This document shows positions 1-11,395 of a stretch of DNA of 64,000 nucleotides, piece by piece (within the stretch, counting starts at the first letter, position 1; every line of letters starts with the position of its first letter). Both the position numbers and the translations under genes were made by a program. The stretch spans positions 1,054,001-1,118,000 of the forward strand of contig JAJUBI010000001.1 in assembly GCA_022419385.1 (NCBI GenBank). Direction: 5' to 3'. The notes beneath the pieces are model-generated. The model was given only the letters and a program-made list of their open reading frames with translations. It had not been told where the DNA came from and ran no database searches. The stretch comes from Paraconiothyrium sp. Pb-2020 (lineage: Eukaryota; Ascomycota; Dothideomycetes; Pleosporales; Didymosphaeriaceae).

Positions 1-605
1 TTCCGCCCTTGAGATCGATTTTCTCGACAATGTTGATGGGCTTTGTCACATTGCTGTAACCAGTCTTCCACGGTTTTATATTCGATATTCCTTGTGCGTG
101 CAAAGCTTACGCTGGTGAGCGTCTCATATTCCATGTTTGTCCTTGTCTTGATGGCTTCTATCTCTTGCCAGATATCTTTGGCAGGCTGTTTCATTCTCAC
201 TAAGATTTTCTCCGAGTGGTCGAACTGCATCGCATATTGTAGCCCTTGGAGGACAGCCAAAGACTGCTTGGCAGCCCATGAAGAAAGTGATGTGATGGGC
301 AGAGGTGTCATAAGATGTAATACCAGGATGCAAACGCGACATCGTGGTCGCCTAAGCAGGTCAAAAAGAGAACCGGTAGGTAGCTCCGTAGCCAGCCACA
401 CAGGCTCTGCAGGCTCCCCAGGTCGTCTTTCTAGCCCAGTACGAATGCTCGTGCGTGATGCTGCAGATCCGGTAGATAGGAAAACGTCGATGTTTTCTCC
501 TCGCGCTACTATATATCGGAGACGGTCGTTACCGGGAGGAATGATCCAGTCGTACCTCTCACACGTGGAGCATAAGGCCTGTTCTTTCGCCAGCGGTCGG
601 GTCAT
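1..605 (-). CDS. HET-domain protein, N-terminal part (gene runs off the left edge)
   Basis: An uninterrupted reverse-strand frame of about 201 codons runs from an ATG at 605 to the window edge. Near the start it has a CSTC cysteine pair, and it ends with the linker WLQQCDKAHQHCR. Both are typical of the region just before the HET domain (Pfam HET, heterokaryon incompatibility), so the HET domain itself should lie beyond position 1. Family members trigger programmed cell death on non-self recognition, or act in related innate-immunity-like roles. Which partner it senses cannot be told from here. The ATG at 605 puts the cysteine pair about 10 residues in, as is usual. The frame stays open further upstream, past a possible acceptor near 684, so an upstream exon is possible. 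Forward ORFs across this stretch are shadows. Confidence 0.75.
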   Translation of the reverse strand, partial: MTRPLAKEQALCSTCERYDWIIPPGNDRLRYIVARGENIDVFLSTGSAASRTSIRTGLERRPGEPAEPVWLATELPTGSLFDLLRRPRCRVCILVLHLMTPLPITSLSSWAAKQSLAVLQGLQYAMQFDHSEKILVRMKQPAKDIWQEIEAIKTRTNMEYETLTSVSFARTRNIEYKTVEDWLQQCDKAHQHCRENRSQGR

Positions 606-2179
606 CCCGACTACATTCCTAATGGATTCCTCGAAGTCCACAAAGATGTTTTTTAAGTCAACTTGGAATGGCTGAGCTTTGCTGTAAAGGACACGAGGGC
701 GACGCAATTTAGTGAGCCGGACGGCATGCCAGCTGGCTTTCTTCCTCTCGGGCCTCGGAAATCGAACTCGGGGCATGGGGCATTATCGCGCTCCTTTCAA
801 GAGGCGCACACGTTAGTCGAGCTTGAGATGCACACAAACATATGCAAAGAGATGGACAAGGAGTACAGCTAAGGGGACATGCGGGACCTCCAACGGTAAT
901 AAGGCTGTGCTGGAAGGTTCTCTGAAGCGCTGCGATCGGTCGCACAAGCGGGGGCTATGTTTCGAGGCAAGGATGTGGGAGGCTTGGAAAAGCAACCAGA
1001 TTCTTCCATCGTATATGCACCGGCACGCTTTACTGCGCCCCGGTTTTGTCAGCCCTGTTTAAGTTTGCAATGGTGTCATGAGTATCTGCATACAAGCTCC
1101 CGGTGCTTCCCTTGCTGGGATAATCTTGAGGGATGATTTACGAGCTTCACCGTTTTCTTCTCAAGAGCGCTGTCAGCATCCGCATGTGAGGTGTCAATAT
1201 TCCCAACGTAGCTTGCGGAGAAAGGTGTCCAGTAAATCAACGGGCGGACAAGGTTCATTGTGCCTGGCAAAGGTTCTGCCTCCACCCTTCCCTTCCGCGG
1301 TACTGAGCATTAAATCTCATATTTTCGGCCAATCTGCGTGCTATAGGATATCAATTATGAGCCTTATTACTTCAGTAAGCTAATTTGAAATGGCGTAGTG
1401 CTCTATTTTGACGTTTATTAGGCCTACAAATATAGATTTACTAGATTCTGAACTATTCACAGTACCCTATATATCTAGATTAGCTGGATGTATAAGAATT
1501 AATACATAGTACCGCCGAAGAGTGGAGACAGAACTTCTGCAAGGCACCGATAGCTCGATTATCACAGAAAGTAGCAAGGGACTAAACACTTTGCGCACTC
1601 ATGGAGATCACGTACCCAGATCTGGGGCTGCGCTAGTCTTAGATAGCTGGGTTCATTTGAGCGAGTGGTAGTCTTAAAGTTGCACTAATATTGTGAATTC
1701 TGAATGATGATCGCGACAAGAAACGCCAGACCACCTTAGGATATCGGGTCATGGAAGGAAAGTCTTTCCGTGTTTGCAAATAGCCATGCTACAGATATGT
1801 TGAATATTGCGAACTTCACGTACACGTGCTTTCATTTTGTGGAAACTTTCCAAGATAAGGGGAACTCTTGCTAGTACTTCATTACCTGCTAATGACATCG
1901 ATCCTTCCATGCGCTAACAAAGTTCAACGATATAGCCTTGAACCACAAGCTTGCCCAACGCTCGCTATCTCGTGGCCTCCTCCCATCTGTCTTTCACTTC
2001 TCGTGGAGGAGACTTCGTGAGCCTCGGCCCAATCGTATCAAGCCCCAAGCCGCGCATTACCTCAGCAACCAGAGTGCTTCGCATTGTCTTTCACTATGCT
2101 GCAGATGCACCCATGGAAGAGAAAAACTTTTGCTACTGTTAGTAGTGCTGGTAACTGTGGATGTAGACATGCAACCTAC
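606..2179. other. Intergenic, no gene recognised
   Basis: About 1.6 kb between the HET gene start and the BTB gene stop. Small ORFs occur on both strands but none gives a recognisable protein or a spliceable series. An AT-rich patch lies around 1390-1520. It presumably holds the HET promoter and the BTB 3' end. Confidence 0.5.
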
Positions 2180-2901
2180 TCAGTCTTCCTCTTCGATGTA
2201 CTCATCAATATTTACGTATGGGCCTTCCTTCATAATTATTGGGCGAGTGGCCAGCAATGCCAGGGCGAGATCGACCAGGAACTCTTTAGGGGCTTTCCTA
2301 TAAGTTGTCCCACATTTGCTGTTGTCCCCGGCGTGATAGGCGTGAAAGTCCACTACCAACCTTCGCATAGGCGAATTCGGCACCGTCTCGTTGTAGACAA
2401 ATTCGATACACGAAAGGCCAGGTGTGAACCATTTCTTCTCCGTTCGTTTTCCTTTCACTACCGCGGTCATGAACTTAATGGCATCGTTCCCGCAGCGGAT
2501 ATCCTGAATCTTGTCGGCGAAAACGTAGATACGACAGGCCATTAGTTGTTCGTTTGCTGCTGCATCCGCGTCATTGGGTGTATCCGGGTCAGTCGACTCG
2601 ACGGGCATCTTGCCAGTATAGAGGTAGTCTAGGTATCTGAAGAATATCGAAGGGTCATCTTCCGGTAGATGAACAACCCGATCTTGAGCTTCCTTCCAAT
2701 CGCCCGCGAGTGCATTCCTGAAGGAATTCGATCGTTGAGTGAGGAGATGGGGATAGACGAAGAAGGTTCGTATGTCATTTTCCTTTCCAACCTTGACCTT
2801 GACGATCTCCCCATACCTTTGATCGCTCGTCAGCGCAATTGTGTTGTGAGTTAAGCATTCACTCACTTCTCAAGAGGCTCATCACATCCCTGCGTGTTCA
2901 T
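2180..2901 (-). CDS. BTB/POZ domain protein
   Basis: Predicted 226 residues in two exons, 2901-2867 and 2825-2180, joined across a 41-nt intron (GTGAGT ... TGACGAG). I chose the ATG at 2901 because the single-exon frame begins only with GTG at the donor site; splicing gives a clean start, MNTQGCDEPLEN. Residues about 15-115 fit a fungal BTB fold, including VKVG followed by FFVYPHLLTQRSNSFRNAL and the strand/helix segment FFRYLDYLYTGKMP. The C-terminal half is a helical tail ending in acidic residues (DEYIEEED). Fungal proteins of this size are usually described only as BTB proteins; BTB domains mediate dimerisation and Cul3 binding in other systems. No Kelch, MATH or DNA-binding module is visible, so the substrate or partner is unknown. 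Confidence 0.85.
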
Positions 2902-4614
2902 GGTTGTCACAGCCGGTATTACCGACTTGGAGTTTGCTGGACAAGATGAGGTTTGAAGGAGCGTCGCGCCGAAGAGTCGGCGCTAAAGAGCCTGCTGGAA
3001 GGGCGAAGTGAGAGTGAAGGCGGCGACTAGGATTGGGGCAAACGGAAACCTTGCTATGTTCACTTATATCACAAATCGAACATTACTTTAGCTAGCGTAC
3101 TATTACTGGTATGTCATCTAATCAAAATTAAGCCACACATGTCCAGCATGCCTAAAATAGAAAAACTCAGTCGATACACATATATCCGAGGCAAACTTTA
3201 ACATCGTGAGAGAGGAAATGCTGACGGCTCGTATCTGGTGCCTATTGCGAGGTCGCTGGTTCATGTTAAATCCAGTCACTTTCTTGCCAATGCACGTAAA
3301 TGCGAAGCATTTTTCTATAATCAAGGTAGACTAAATGCTCATCTCTCCTTCTAAAGAATCATCCGACGTATCTATTGATAGAGAAGACTTGTGTCACACA
3401 ATATTCATGATGGCAAGACCAACCTTCGTGAATGGCCATAAGCTAAAATGACTGGCCCTGAATAGAGAGCGTGATAGACAGCATTGATGTACTGCACAAA
3501 TGCATGTCTTCCAGTATCAAAGGATTACAGCTTTTCAATCTGAGAGTACAAGAATACGAAGTGTTGCTTCGCTGGATCAAATTACCATGATTTTCCAACG
3601 GGACACATGTCCTAAACACTAACCATCTATTAGCGATTGCTGGTACCGTTGGGTGTTCCTGATTCACACTGAGTCAACATCTTTACGAGTTCATGCTATC
3701 TTCCGTAGTCCTTCTACCGAAAGCAGAGTCTTTCACCCACTGTTAATGCTCTGCATGTTTAAGTGGTCCGCAGGGTGGAAGAAACTATCAGAGCCTCTAA
3801 CTGTCTATTTATCGCGAGTCGGGCGATGCGTTTGGACATATTTCCGAGTGTTTATGCAACACCTTTGCCTACTCAATCATCAGGGCCAAGATTACATCCA
3901 TATCTCCACTTTGATAGATCGATCCGTGTTTGTAGCAGAAACTCTTTCTACCATAAAACGTGCCTATGTCTTCTCCTGCGTGTGTTCTGGACTTGGACGT
4001 GAGCACGAGGGGAAGCGGAAGAGTTAGGACCATTGGGTTAATAGCCTCCAGCATCGGGAGAGACTGTCTTCGTTGTTGGCTTGCAGACGTTGCTCCCACA
4101 CACGGGCCATTTCCCTAGTCGATTCGTATAGCTTAGATTCAGCATACACCAAGTAAAAGCAAGTAGTGATGGTATCTTCCATTATCCCTACATAACCCAC
4201 CAAAGCCAAATCCTTCGCGGACAAGTCGCCATAAAACGCTCGCTCCGAACGCCGGGCGGATTGAGTATAATGGGTTATCCGATAGAACGCTCAATTTACC
4301 CTAGAAACTCCACCGATGCAATGCATGTGATATCAGAAGGGGACTTGTCCTGGAAGCCGGAAGGGGGTATGGACTTGGGTGAATGGCAGTGGACCAGAGT
4401 TGTGCGCTATGAGAAGACTTTGTTGGTCATCATGTTGATGGTACCGTCCGGCTTAGTGGTGCTTTGCCCATTATGAATGCTCTCCATTCATGTTGTAGAC
4501 CGGAGAGCGCGCGAAACATCTGCATCTATGCTCTTGTGACAATAACCCTGAGAACTGCTACAACAAAACGCACTCATGCTCAGCCAAGCACGGCGACTTA
4601 TCCCTCACCTGCTC
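2902..4614. other. Long intergenic stretch
   Basis: Apart from the possible exon at 4024-4290, I see no supported gene. ORFs near 3118-3324 and 3653-4027 have no recognisable content and no sensible splicing partners. Confidence 0.4.
4024..4290 (-). other. Possible orphan exon or gene remnant, unrecognised
   Basis: A reverse-strand frame is open from just after a TGA (4293-4291) to a stop at 4024, 88 codons without a good ATG. Its translation looks protein-like rather than random, with a helix-like run (LALVGYVGIMEDTITTCFY) and charged segments further on. I do not recognise the family. It could be the last exon of a small gene, or the remnant of a decayed one. Neighbouring frames upstream show no matching exon. 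Confidence 0.25.
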
Positions 4615-6377
4615 CTACGCAGTATCTTTCTCCTTCCCCTTACTTGGCGTCTGCACTCCTGGCTTCTCTGTATGACTCGCCACCTCAAGCACACTCGTAC
4701 TACTCGCTTCTCCCCCTTCAACGCTCATCCCCAACATCCTCCTCGCAACCTCTTTCTGGCCGTCCCCCACCGCACTCTCCACTGGACTTTGCATCGCATT
4801 ATCGCTCGCGTTGGTCTCACTCGTATCGGTGCGCGTAATGACGGGCGGCTTCAGCCATGGGACGGCAGTACATCGGTCTACGAGGCGCTTTGTGGTCTCG
4901 TCGACGGGGGCGAAGTGGTTGCCGCTGGCGATCAGAAGGTTGAGGATTTGATGTATGTCGTTGCGTTTATAGTGGGGCGGTTTGCTGATTTGGCTGTGTG
5001 TTAGGATGGGGTGGAGGACGCGGAGATATGTGTGCCGAAGAGCGTTGGCGGCGGGTGAGTCTGAGGGAAGGTCCATCAAGTTACGGAGGATGACGTCGAC
5101 GAGGACGTGAAGGTCGTTGGTGTAAAAGTACTCAGCGGTCTGGGGGTTTCCGAAGATGAGGTAGAGCGCCTTGAGGATTAGCAGCTGAAGCGAGGTTTCG
5201 GATTCGCGGTTCAGAAGAAGGATCAAGTTGCAGCCGAAGGTTTTGTATGTCATTCCGTGGGTGGAAAGTGCTTTGATTACCCGATTTGTTATGCGACCGT
5301 CTTGCCGTTGTGTGGAAGCGACGAGATATTGTTCGTTCAGGACCAGCTGCACATGTCAGTGAGGCAGTGATACGATATGATGAGGTCGTACCAGAACGCG
5401 TATTACAGGGTAATGATATGGATCCTCGTGGTCGTCTGACACGCCTTCTATTACGCCAAGGAGATAGAGTATGAAAGAGTCGTCAACGGCCACTACGCGG
5501 TGTTAGTCCTGTTCGTAACCTTGAGGATTTTCTCTATGAATGGCATACTAAAGTCTTCCCACTTCAAACGCTGGATGCGCGAGGACTCGTACAACAGCTC
5601 GAGCAGCATCTGGTGCAACCTGGGCTCCTCTTGCACGCTCTCCAGCTGTATCAATTCGATAAGGCGCGCGAAGACGCCTTCCTCGTGCATCATCTCAAAT
5701 GTAGCATCGTTCTGGTTATTGCGACCGTCGAAGAGGAGGAAGGCGGCGACTATATGGAGCGTGGGGTTATCGTCCTCCTGCATAGGATTAGCCATTGCGC
5801 GCGAACAGTCGAAACTTCAGCGTACCTGCAGCAGGCAGTATATGATCTGCCGCCGTACATAAGCTTTGTGGGTCGTGAATAGTTCCCCTTGTATAAGGCG
5901 GTAGACACATTTCGCGACGCTGTACTCGGTTTGCAGGTACTCAGCTGCTCGCAGTCAGTGGCGCGCACACTCTGCCAAAGGCCCGGCGTGTGCTCACACT
6001 GATAGTTTGTGGTGACGTTGAGGTATGAGCGCAGGGCGTTATCGATTATCTCGTAGTCGCGCTGCTGGCAGCGCGTCGACACGATGTCGTCGAGCTCTGT
6101 GGTGTGGCGCGTTTAGCAAAGCGGTTGAAAGCACGCATGGCGATGCATGGCGGGGTCGTTGCATGAGGGCTTGCTCACCGTCCCAGAACTGCTGCTCATT
6201 CTCGAGGTTATACGATACCTCAAACGCCATACTTAGCTCTAAAATCGACCGCCAGACGCATCCTCGACTACCGTGCAAGCTGTGGCGGTGCGAGTAGCGC
6301 GACGTTTGTGTGGTGGTAGTGGTGTCGTTGCTGGTCTCGGAGCTTGATCGTCCGAGATATCGCCGCAAAAGCGTCAT
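4615..6377 (-). CDS. LDB17: SPIN90/Ldb17 family actin regulator
   Basis: Six exons: 6377-6179, 6096-5998, 5944-5826, 5777-5549, 5492-5392 and 5346-4615, giving 492 residues with all phases consistent. The product matches the fungal Ldb17/Dip1 family (SPIN90 leucine-rich domain). Hallmarks include [18 protein letters not shown] near residue 60, [43 protein letters not shown] and [16 protein letters not shown]. Known members bind and activate Arp2/3 to nucleate linear actin filaments that start branched networks at endocytic patches. The first 40 residues and the C-terminal 100 are low-complexity and probably disordered. An apparent 33-nt GT...AG segment in exon 1 (6271-6239) is in frame either way and I left it as coding. 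Confidence 0.93.
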
Positions 6378-6808
6378 CGTACAATCAGGCTAGCCACACC
6401 TCCGACAACCGTCGTATGCCCTTACCCCAATTTGACACATTAACTAACGCTTAGGTTAATGATAATATCCAAGTAGGACTTTGGGCTTTCGATTGGTGAA
6501 CGCATGAATTGCATGAGGAACTTCTCGTCACGCACTGGCTGCTAACTAACACCCATCTACACCTCAATTGCGAACCCGAGCTTGATACCAGATACAATGC
6601 AATATAAACGCCAGCGCAAGGCTGGTCCGCGACAAGCACGACCGCGTGATCGGCCTAACAAGAAAGAGATCTAAGACCGCCCATAGGGAAGGGGTATGCA
6701 ATGCTAAGTCCATGTCCAACTCCAAAAGCCGCTCCACCATGCTGAGCGCTATCACCCACCATTATGCACCTTGCTCTGATTTTCTTCGACCCCTCTTAGG
6801 ACACACCC
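6378..6808. other. Intergenic, Ldb17 promoter and Msn5 3' flank
   Basis: 431 nt between two reverse-strand genes. It should contain the promoter of the Ldb17 gene and the polyadenylation region of the exportin gene. No ORF with recognisable content is present. Confidence 0.5.
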
Positions 6809-9800
6809 TCAGGAATCAAACATCCCCGCCACGCCTTCCAATCCCGGACTCGTCCCCCTTACAATCGTGTTAGCACTCGGCTCCACACTCATATACTGCT
6901 CTTGAAAAGCCGTCTTCTTTTTCGGCTTCGCGCGCTCAATCCTGCCCTGCTCGTGAATGCTCACGGCCTCGGACGCTGGAAAGAGGTCGAGCACGATGGA
7001 GCGCTGTTGCCTCTCGTCGCTCCTATTCACACTCTTCAACTTCTCCAGCTTTCGGTTGGCGCGCGAATCATCGCCCATACCAGGGAGGGAAAGGATGATA
7101 GCGCGGGGTTCCTCGTCATCAAGATGGATTATACCCGCAATAAGCGAAGCCAAATCTTTCTGGCAATCAACGAAGTAGGGTTCGTGAAGGGAATGATCGC
7201 GTTCTTGAGGATCTCATTACAGAAGTAGTCGCGGATAGGCGACTTTTCCTTGAAGCGCGGGAGCAACGTGCGTAGGACGCGGACGGTGGTGTTGACGGAG
7301 CGGGTGTCACGGACGTGAATGCAGGTGTTGCAGAAGAGGAGAATGGGTTCAAGAGCTTCTGGGGCATTGAGGATGAAGTCCAGATAGGGGCCTTCTTTGC
7401 GTTGATCTTCGTCTAGGCGGGCGAATCTACTTGTTTTAGCTTTTTCCAGTATGTAAGATGTCCGCCAATGCGGAAACAGGAACAGGCAATATGAACCATG
7501 GAAATGGCCGATAATGTACGAACTTACCCTGCCTTGAATCGAGCAGCACTGCGACGAGCGTAACAGAAGAGTACGTGAGCTGCCGAAGGATACTCTCAGT
7601 CTTCATCTCGTCCGTCAAGTTATCGTTCTCCCCGGCATTAACAACCTGCTGACTAACTTCGTCCCATTCCTTCGTGATTTTGCCGTTGAGTTCGCGAAAC
7701 AATCCTTGGATCATAGCCGGCAGGAACTGTGCCCTCAGATGCGGTGGACAGCCTTCAATGAGATGTGTGGAGACGGTAAGAAGCACAGACAGATGATGAG
7801 CGGTCAATGCATGTGCGTGCCCGAACAGGGCTTGACTCAGGGGTGCAGACAGATTTTCTATACCATAGAAGTAATCGCGGAATCGGGTCAAAGAGTATAG
7901 AATGTAGTACGAGCTCTCCCGAATCTGTCGGACGGTACCTCGGACGGTAGACGCAAAGCCCTCGTATGTCGACTTTGACCCACTCACACGAGCGAAGAAA
8001 TCGTCGCGACTCTCAGTGGAGATACCAGCTTGCCAAAATCGATCGGTCAGGACTCGTTGGATGACTTGCTGCAGGTCCGATGGGAGGAACGACCAGTTGG
8101 TCTCGATATCGTTGAAGGCCTGCGCATGGCTGACGAGCTGCAGGAGGTTTGGCAGTATTATTGGAATCACTTCGGCCCATAACCGGGCGGCCGACTCGTA
8201 CGCAGCAGAACCATCGCGTAGCTTCTCAGTAGAGGCCGCCAGGAGTGTCTTAGTAAGCCGGAGCGGCAATCGCTAGTAGAATGTCAGTAAAAGTATTGAG
8301 ATGGAGCAGGGTGACATACCTGCGAGTGCTCGAGAATAGCGGCCTGCATGGTTTGACCATCACTACCGAGCGGTTGTTCAGACCAGTCTTGTACGCCGCG
8401 GAAGTTGTTGGTAGACAGGAATTCTGGCAGTTGAACCATCCCTAGGCTTTCGCAAAAGGCTTGAAAGGAGGAAACCGAATTTACAAAGTCGTTGTTCTGC
8501 CAGGCGTCCTTGATCTGCGCCAGAATCTGCCGCATACGATTCTCCTGGCTATCACGATCCAACGTGCCACACCGGTGAATGATGATGAACAAAAAGGCGG
8601 AGTAGGCCATGCGCTGACGGTCATCCGTCGTAGGGTCGGCCATCATCTCGTTAACTTTGTTCTCCAACTGTTCATAAACATTCATGAAGTCGTCAGCGAA
8701 CTTCATGGCAAGCTTTTGCATCTCAAGGCTGCATATGCGTTCAAGGTCCTTCACCGCGTCGGCATAGTGTGGGTAGGCGGGGTTGTCGTCGAGCTTGACG
8801 GTGATCATGTATTCAAGAAAAGAAAGAGCAAAATTGGGACGGTCAGGGAGCGCTTTAGTCGAGAATGTCGACATCAGTTGAATGATTTTCTTCGCAATCT
8901 CAGGATCGTCAAAACGCGCTTGCAACACCTGCCTGCCCCACTGCTCGAACGAATCTTCCATTGCGTTACGTTTCCGTTCGTCCTCTTGCGGTTCGTTGCC
9001 ATGGGTGGACAGCCACTTTAGATAGCCCTTCAATGCTGCGTCGATGATGGTGACCTGTGCATCTACTTTGAGCACGGGCGCCGAGTGCTTGTTGAAGTTT
9101 TGCGGCTGGAATGGCGGATTGTCGTTATATAGGCCTTGAAGTGTGTTTGTGGCTTGACCAAGGATATGCTCCATGGCCTCGACAGGTGTTCGTCGGACGA
9201 GGACATCGATAACATCAGCACAGAATCTTCGATAATTGCCAAGGAAAGCATGTCGCTCTGGTACGGTGTCGATATCCTCGTTCAAGAAAAGAATAGTAAC
9301 ATCTTCCGAATCTTCTGGGAATACCTCGTAACGCACCAAACGAGCACAGCAAATTTCTAATAGGCCGCCGACCATCTGAGTTACGACGGGAGATTCGCGA
9401 ACAATGCGGGAACGTAGTAGTTTCGTCCAGCAATGAAGCACGGGGATCGACACAACCAGACTAGGATTGCGTGCGACGTCATAGAGGAATTGAAAGATTC
9501 CAGGAAGATCGCTGCCTTCGGGCACCTGCTGGGGCTTCTGCTCAATGAAAAGCCCGAGGTTGTTAGCCAACTGCGCACGTTAGTCCGAAGCATTGTGCCA
9601 GGCGTCTAGATGTTTACCTCAGAAAGTTTCTTGCAAAGATTGTACTTCTTTTCGTCCAGGTCATGGATGTTCATGTCCGCTAGAGTCCAGTTGTACACCT
9701 CACGCAGAAGCGAAACGCTACCGGGCGTAAACATGGGACACACAAGTTCTACAAACTCGTCATCATTGAGGTGGTGGCGGGTGTATATTGCTTGAAGGAC

Positions 9801-10752
9801 ATCGACAGAAGCCTGGAAATATCTGTTAGCATGCAGATTGGAAGATGATTGTGATAATACATACCACCTGCAGCTCGGCCACGGGTACAGCGAGAGCTTT
9901 GCACACGTGCTCAATTACCTGAACAGCGGCAATTGCTTTCGGGATGACCCATGGCATGCAAGCCCGGAGAGCGTTCATGGTTTTTACTGCGCACAACTTC
10001 ACCGCATCGAGATTCTGGTAGTCCTGGGACAGACACCACGACAGATTATCGCACAGCCTCTTGAGCCAGCCCTCGTCCCCATAGCGCACATTGAGGCTTT
10101 TATCGCGCGTAGGGAGATGCTCAGTGAGCACTGCCGTCGGTGTAAAAATGTCCACGCATGCCCGACCTAGATCGCTACCTCGCAGACCCGCTGTAGGATC
10201 TTCGCGATTAAAAATCTCCTCGGACAGCGTCTCCAGCACGTATAGCACAACGGCCTGATGGTGCAGCGACGATTGCCAAAGCTCGACCAGCTGTTTGTCC
10301 ATGTCCATCCATTCGGCACCCCATGAGCGCTTCGCAACCTCTGTCCACAATTGTGCCACCTTATTACGCAGGTAGACCGGGTCTTCTGCTGTGATGCCCT
10401 GGGCTAGCTCGACCACGTAGTTTCGCAGAACAGTGCCCTGCTCCTCGTTGAAATCCTCCCAATTATATCGAATGGAGAACTCCAGCATGGTCAGGCCATA
10501 GTGGCGAAGCTGGGCGGGCTGCGACTTGTCGAGGGCGAGCGTGTGGCCATGCGAGGGCGCTTCGGGGTGCCGCTTGGCCTGCTCCAGATATTCGGTGGCC
10601 TGGCGGCGGGTCTCATTGTTCGATTTAGGGTCGTAGATTGCCTGCAGCGCGTGCAATACCTGCGAAAGGTCGGTCGTGTGGCCATTGGCGTGTTGGGCTC
10701 CGCTCGAGTGGCCGTTCGCGAGATGTTGCGGGGTTGTAGATGCCACATCCAT
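6809..10752 (-). CDS. MSN5: Karyopherin Msn5 / exportin-5
   Basis: Five exons: 10752-9865, 9812-9618, 9570-8320, 8272-7528 and 7439-6809. The product is about 1236 residues if one apparent base deletion is allowed for. Msn5/exportin-5 carries phosphorylated proteins (and, in animals, pre-miRNA) out of the nucleus with Ran-GTP. Support comes from the HEAT-rich length, the N-terminal importin-beta-like block (VLHALQAIYDPKSNNETRR onward), the family's central block and the C-terminal signature ILSLPGM ... TSPGLEGVAGMFDS. I chose the ATG at 10752 because the frame upstream of it starts only at TTG. In exon 5 the frame changes near the G-run 7189-7191 (a C run in the gene): codons up to NEILKNAI are in one frame and HEPYFVDCQKDLASL in another. 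Both blocks match the family, so one nucleotide appears to be missing. Confidence 0.93.
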
Positions 10753-11395
10753 CGTCGCAAAGCTCTTGCGGGTGCTGGAGACCCTGAGCGGAGCGTCTAG
10801 GAAAGGCAACCGTCGCTGAAGATCTAGCGGGCGAAGGAGGTCTAATCGTTGGGGGCGGTCTGGCGGGGGCGGGATATTCTTGGGGCGGTAGAGGTTTAGG
10901 GCAGGCGTGCGTTGGCAAAGAAAGCGGTGGTGCGCTGTGGGCTGCTCAAGAAGTCGGTGTAGAGTGCGCGTGCCCTACTCATCGCCGACCAACGAGTGGA
11001 AAAACGAGCAATCGACTCAGACACAAACAAAGCTGAAAAGAGTGACTGGCGACGTGAGCCGTCACGTCTCGCGCAGTGTCACAGAACGCGTACAAGGCAG
11101 CCGCTGTCGCCTATTGGGTCGCGTTAACGCGCTGTCAGGTGGTTCCTTTCTGGGTCCGGAGACGTCGATGTGAGCCCTAAGTACCTTCCCAGTATGTACA
11201 ATCCCTTCCCCAAACATATCTCTGTCACCTTGCGGCTTCTCGCATTGCGTTCATCCAAAAGCGCTGACATGCACCCGCTTACAACATGTGAGAACCGAAC
11301 GAGTATTACATCACCATGCATGACGACCCAGTCAGCAAAATTGAACCACACCCGACTCGCCATACGCCAAACTCCCTGCAGTCAACCATCAACCG
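10753..11395. other. Msn5 upstream region
   Basis: 643 nt between the Msn5 start and the stop of the GH5 gene, both on the reverse strand. Short GC-rich ORFs show no similarity I recognise. It probably holds the Msn5 promoter and leader. Confidence 0.5.

Noticed and set aside
43..675. 210-codon forward ORF at the left edge
   Set aside because: Antisense shadow of the HET-type reverse-strand frame; its own translation has no domain pattern.
6239..6271. 33-nt GT...AG segment in exon 1 of the Ldb17 gene
   Set aside because: Too short for a usual intron and a multiple of three; the frame is open through it, so it was kept as coding.
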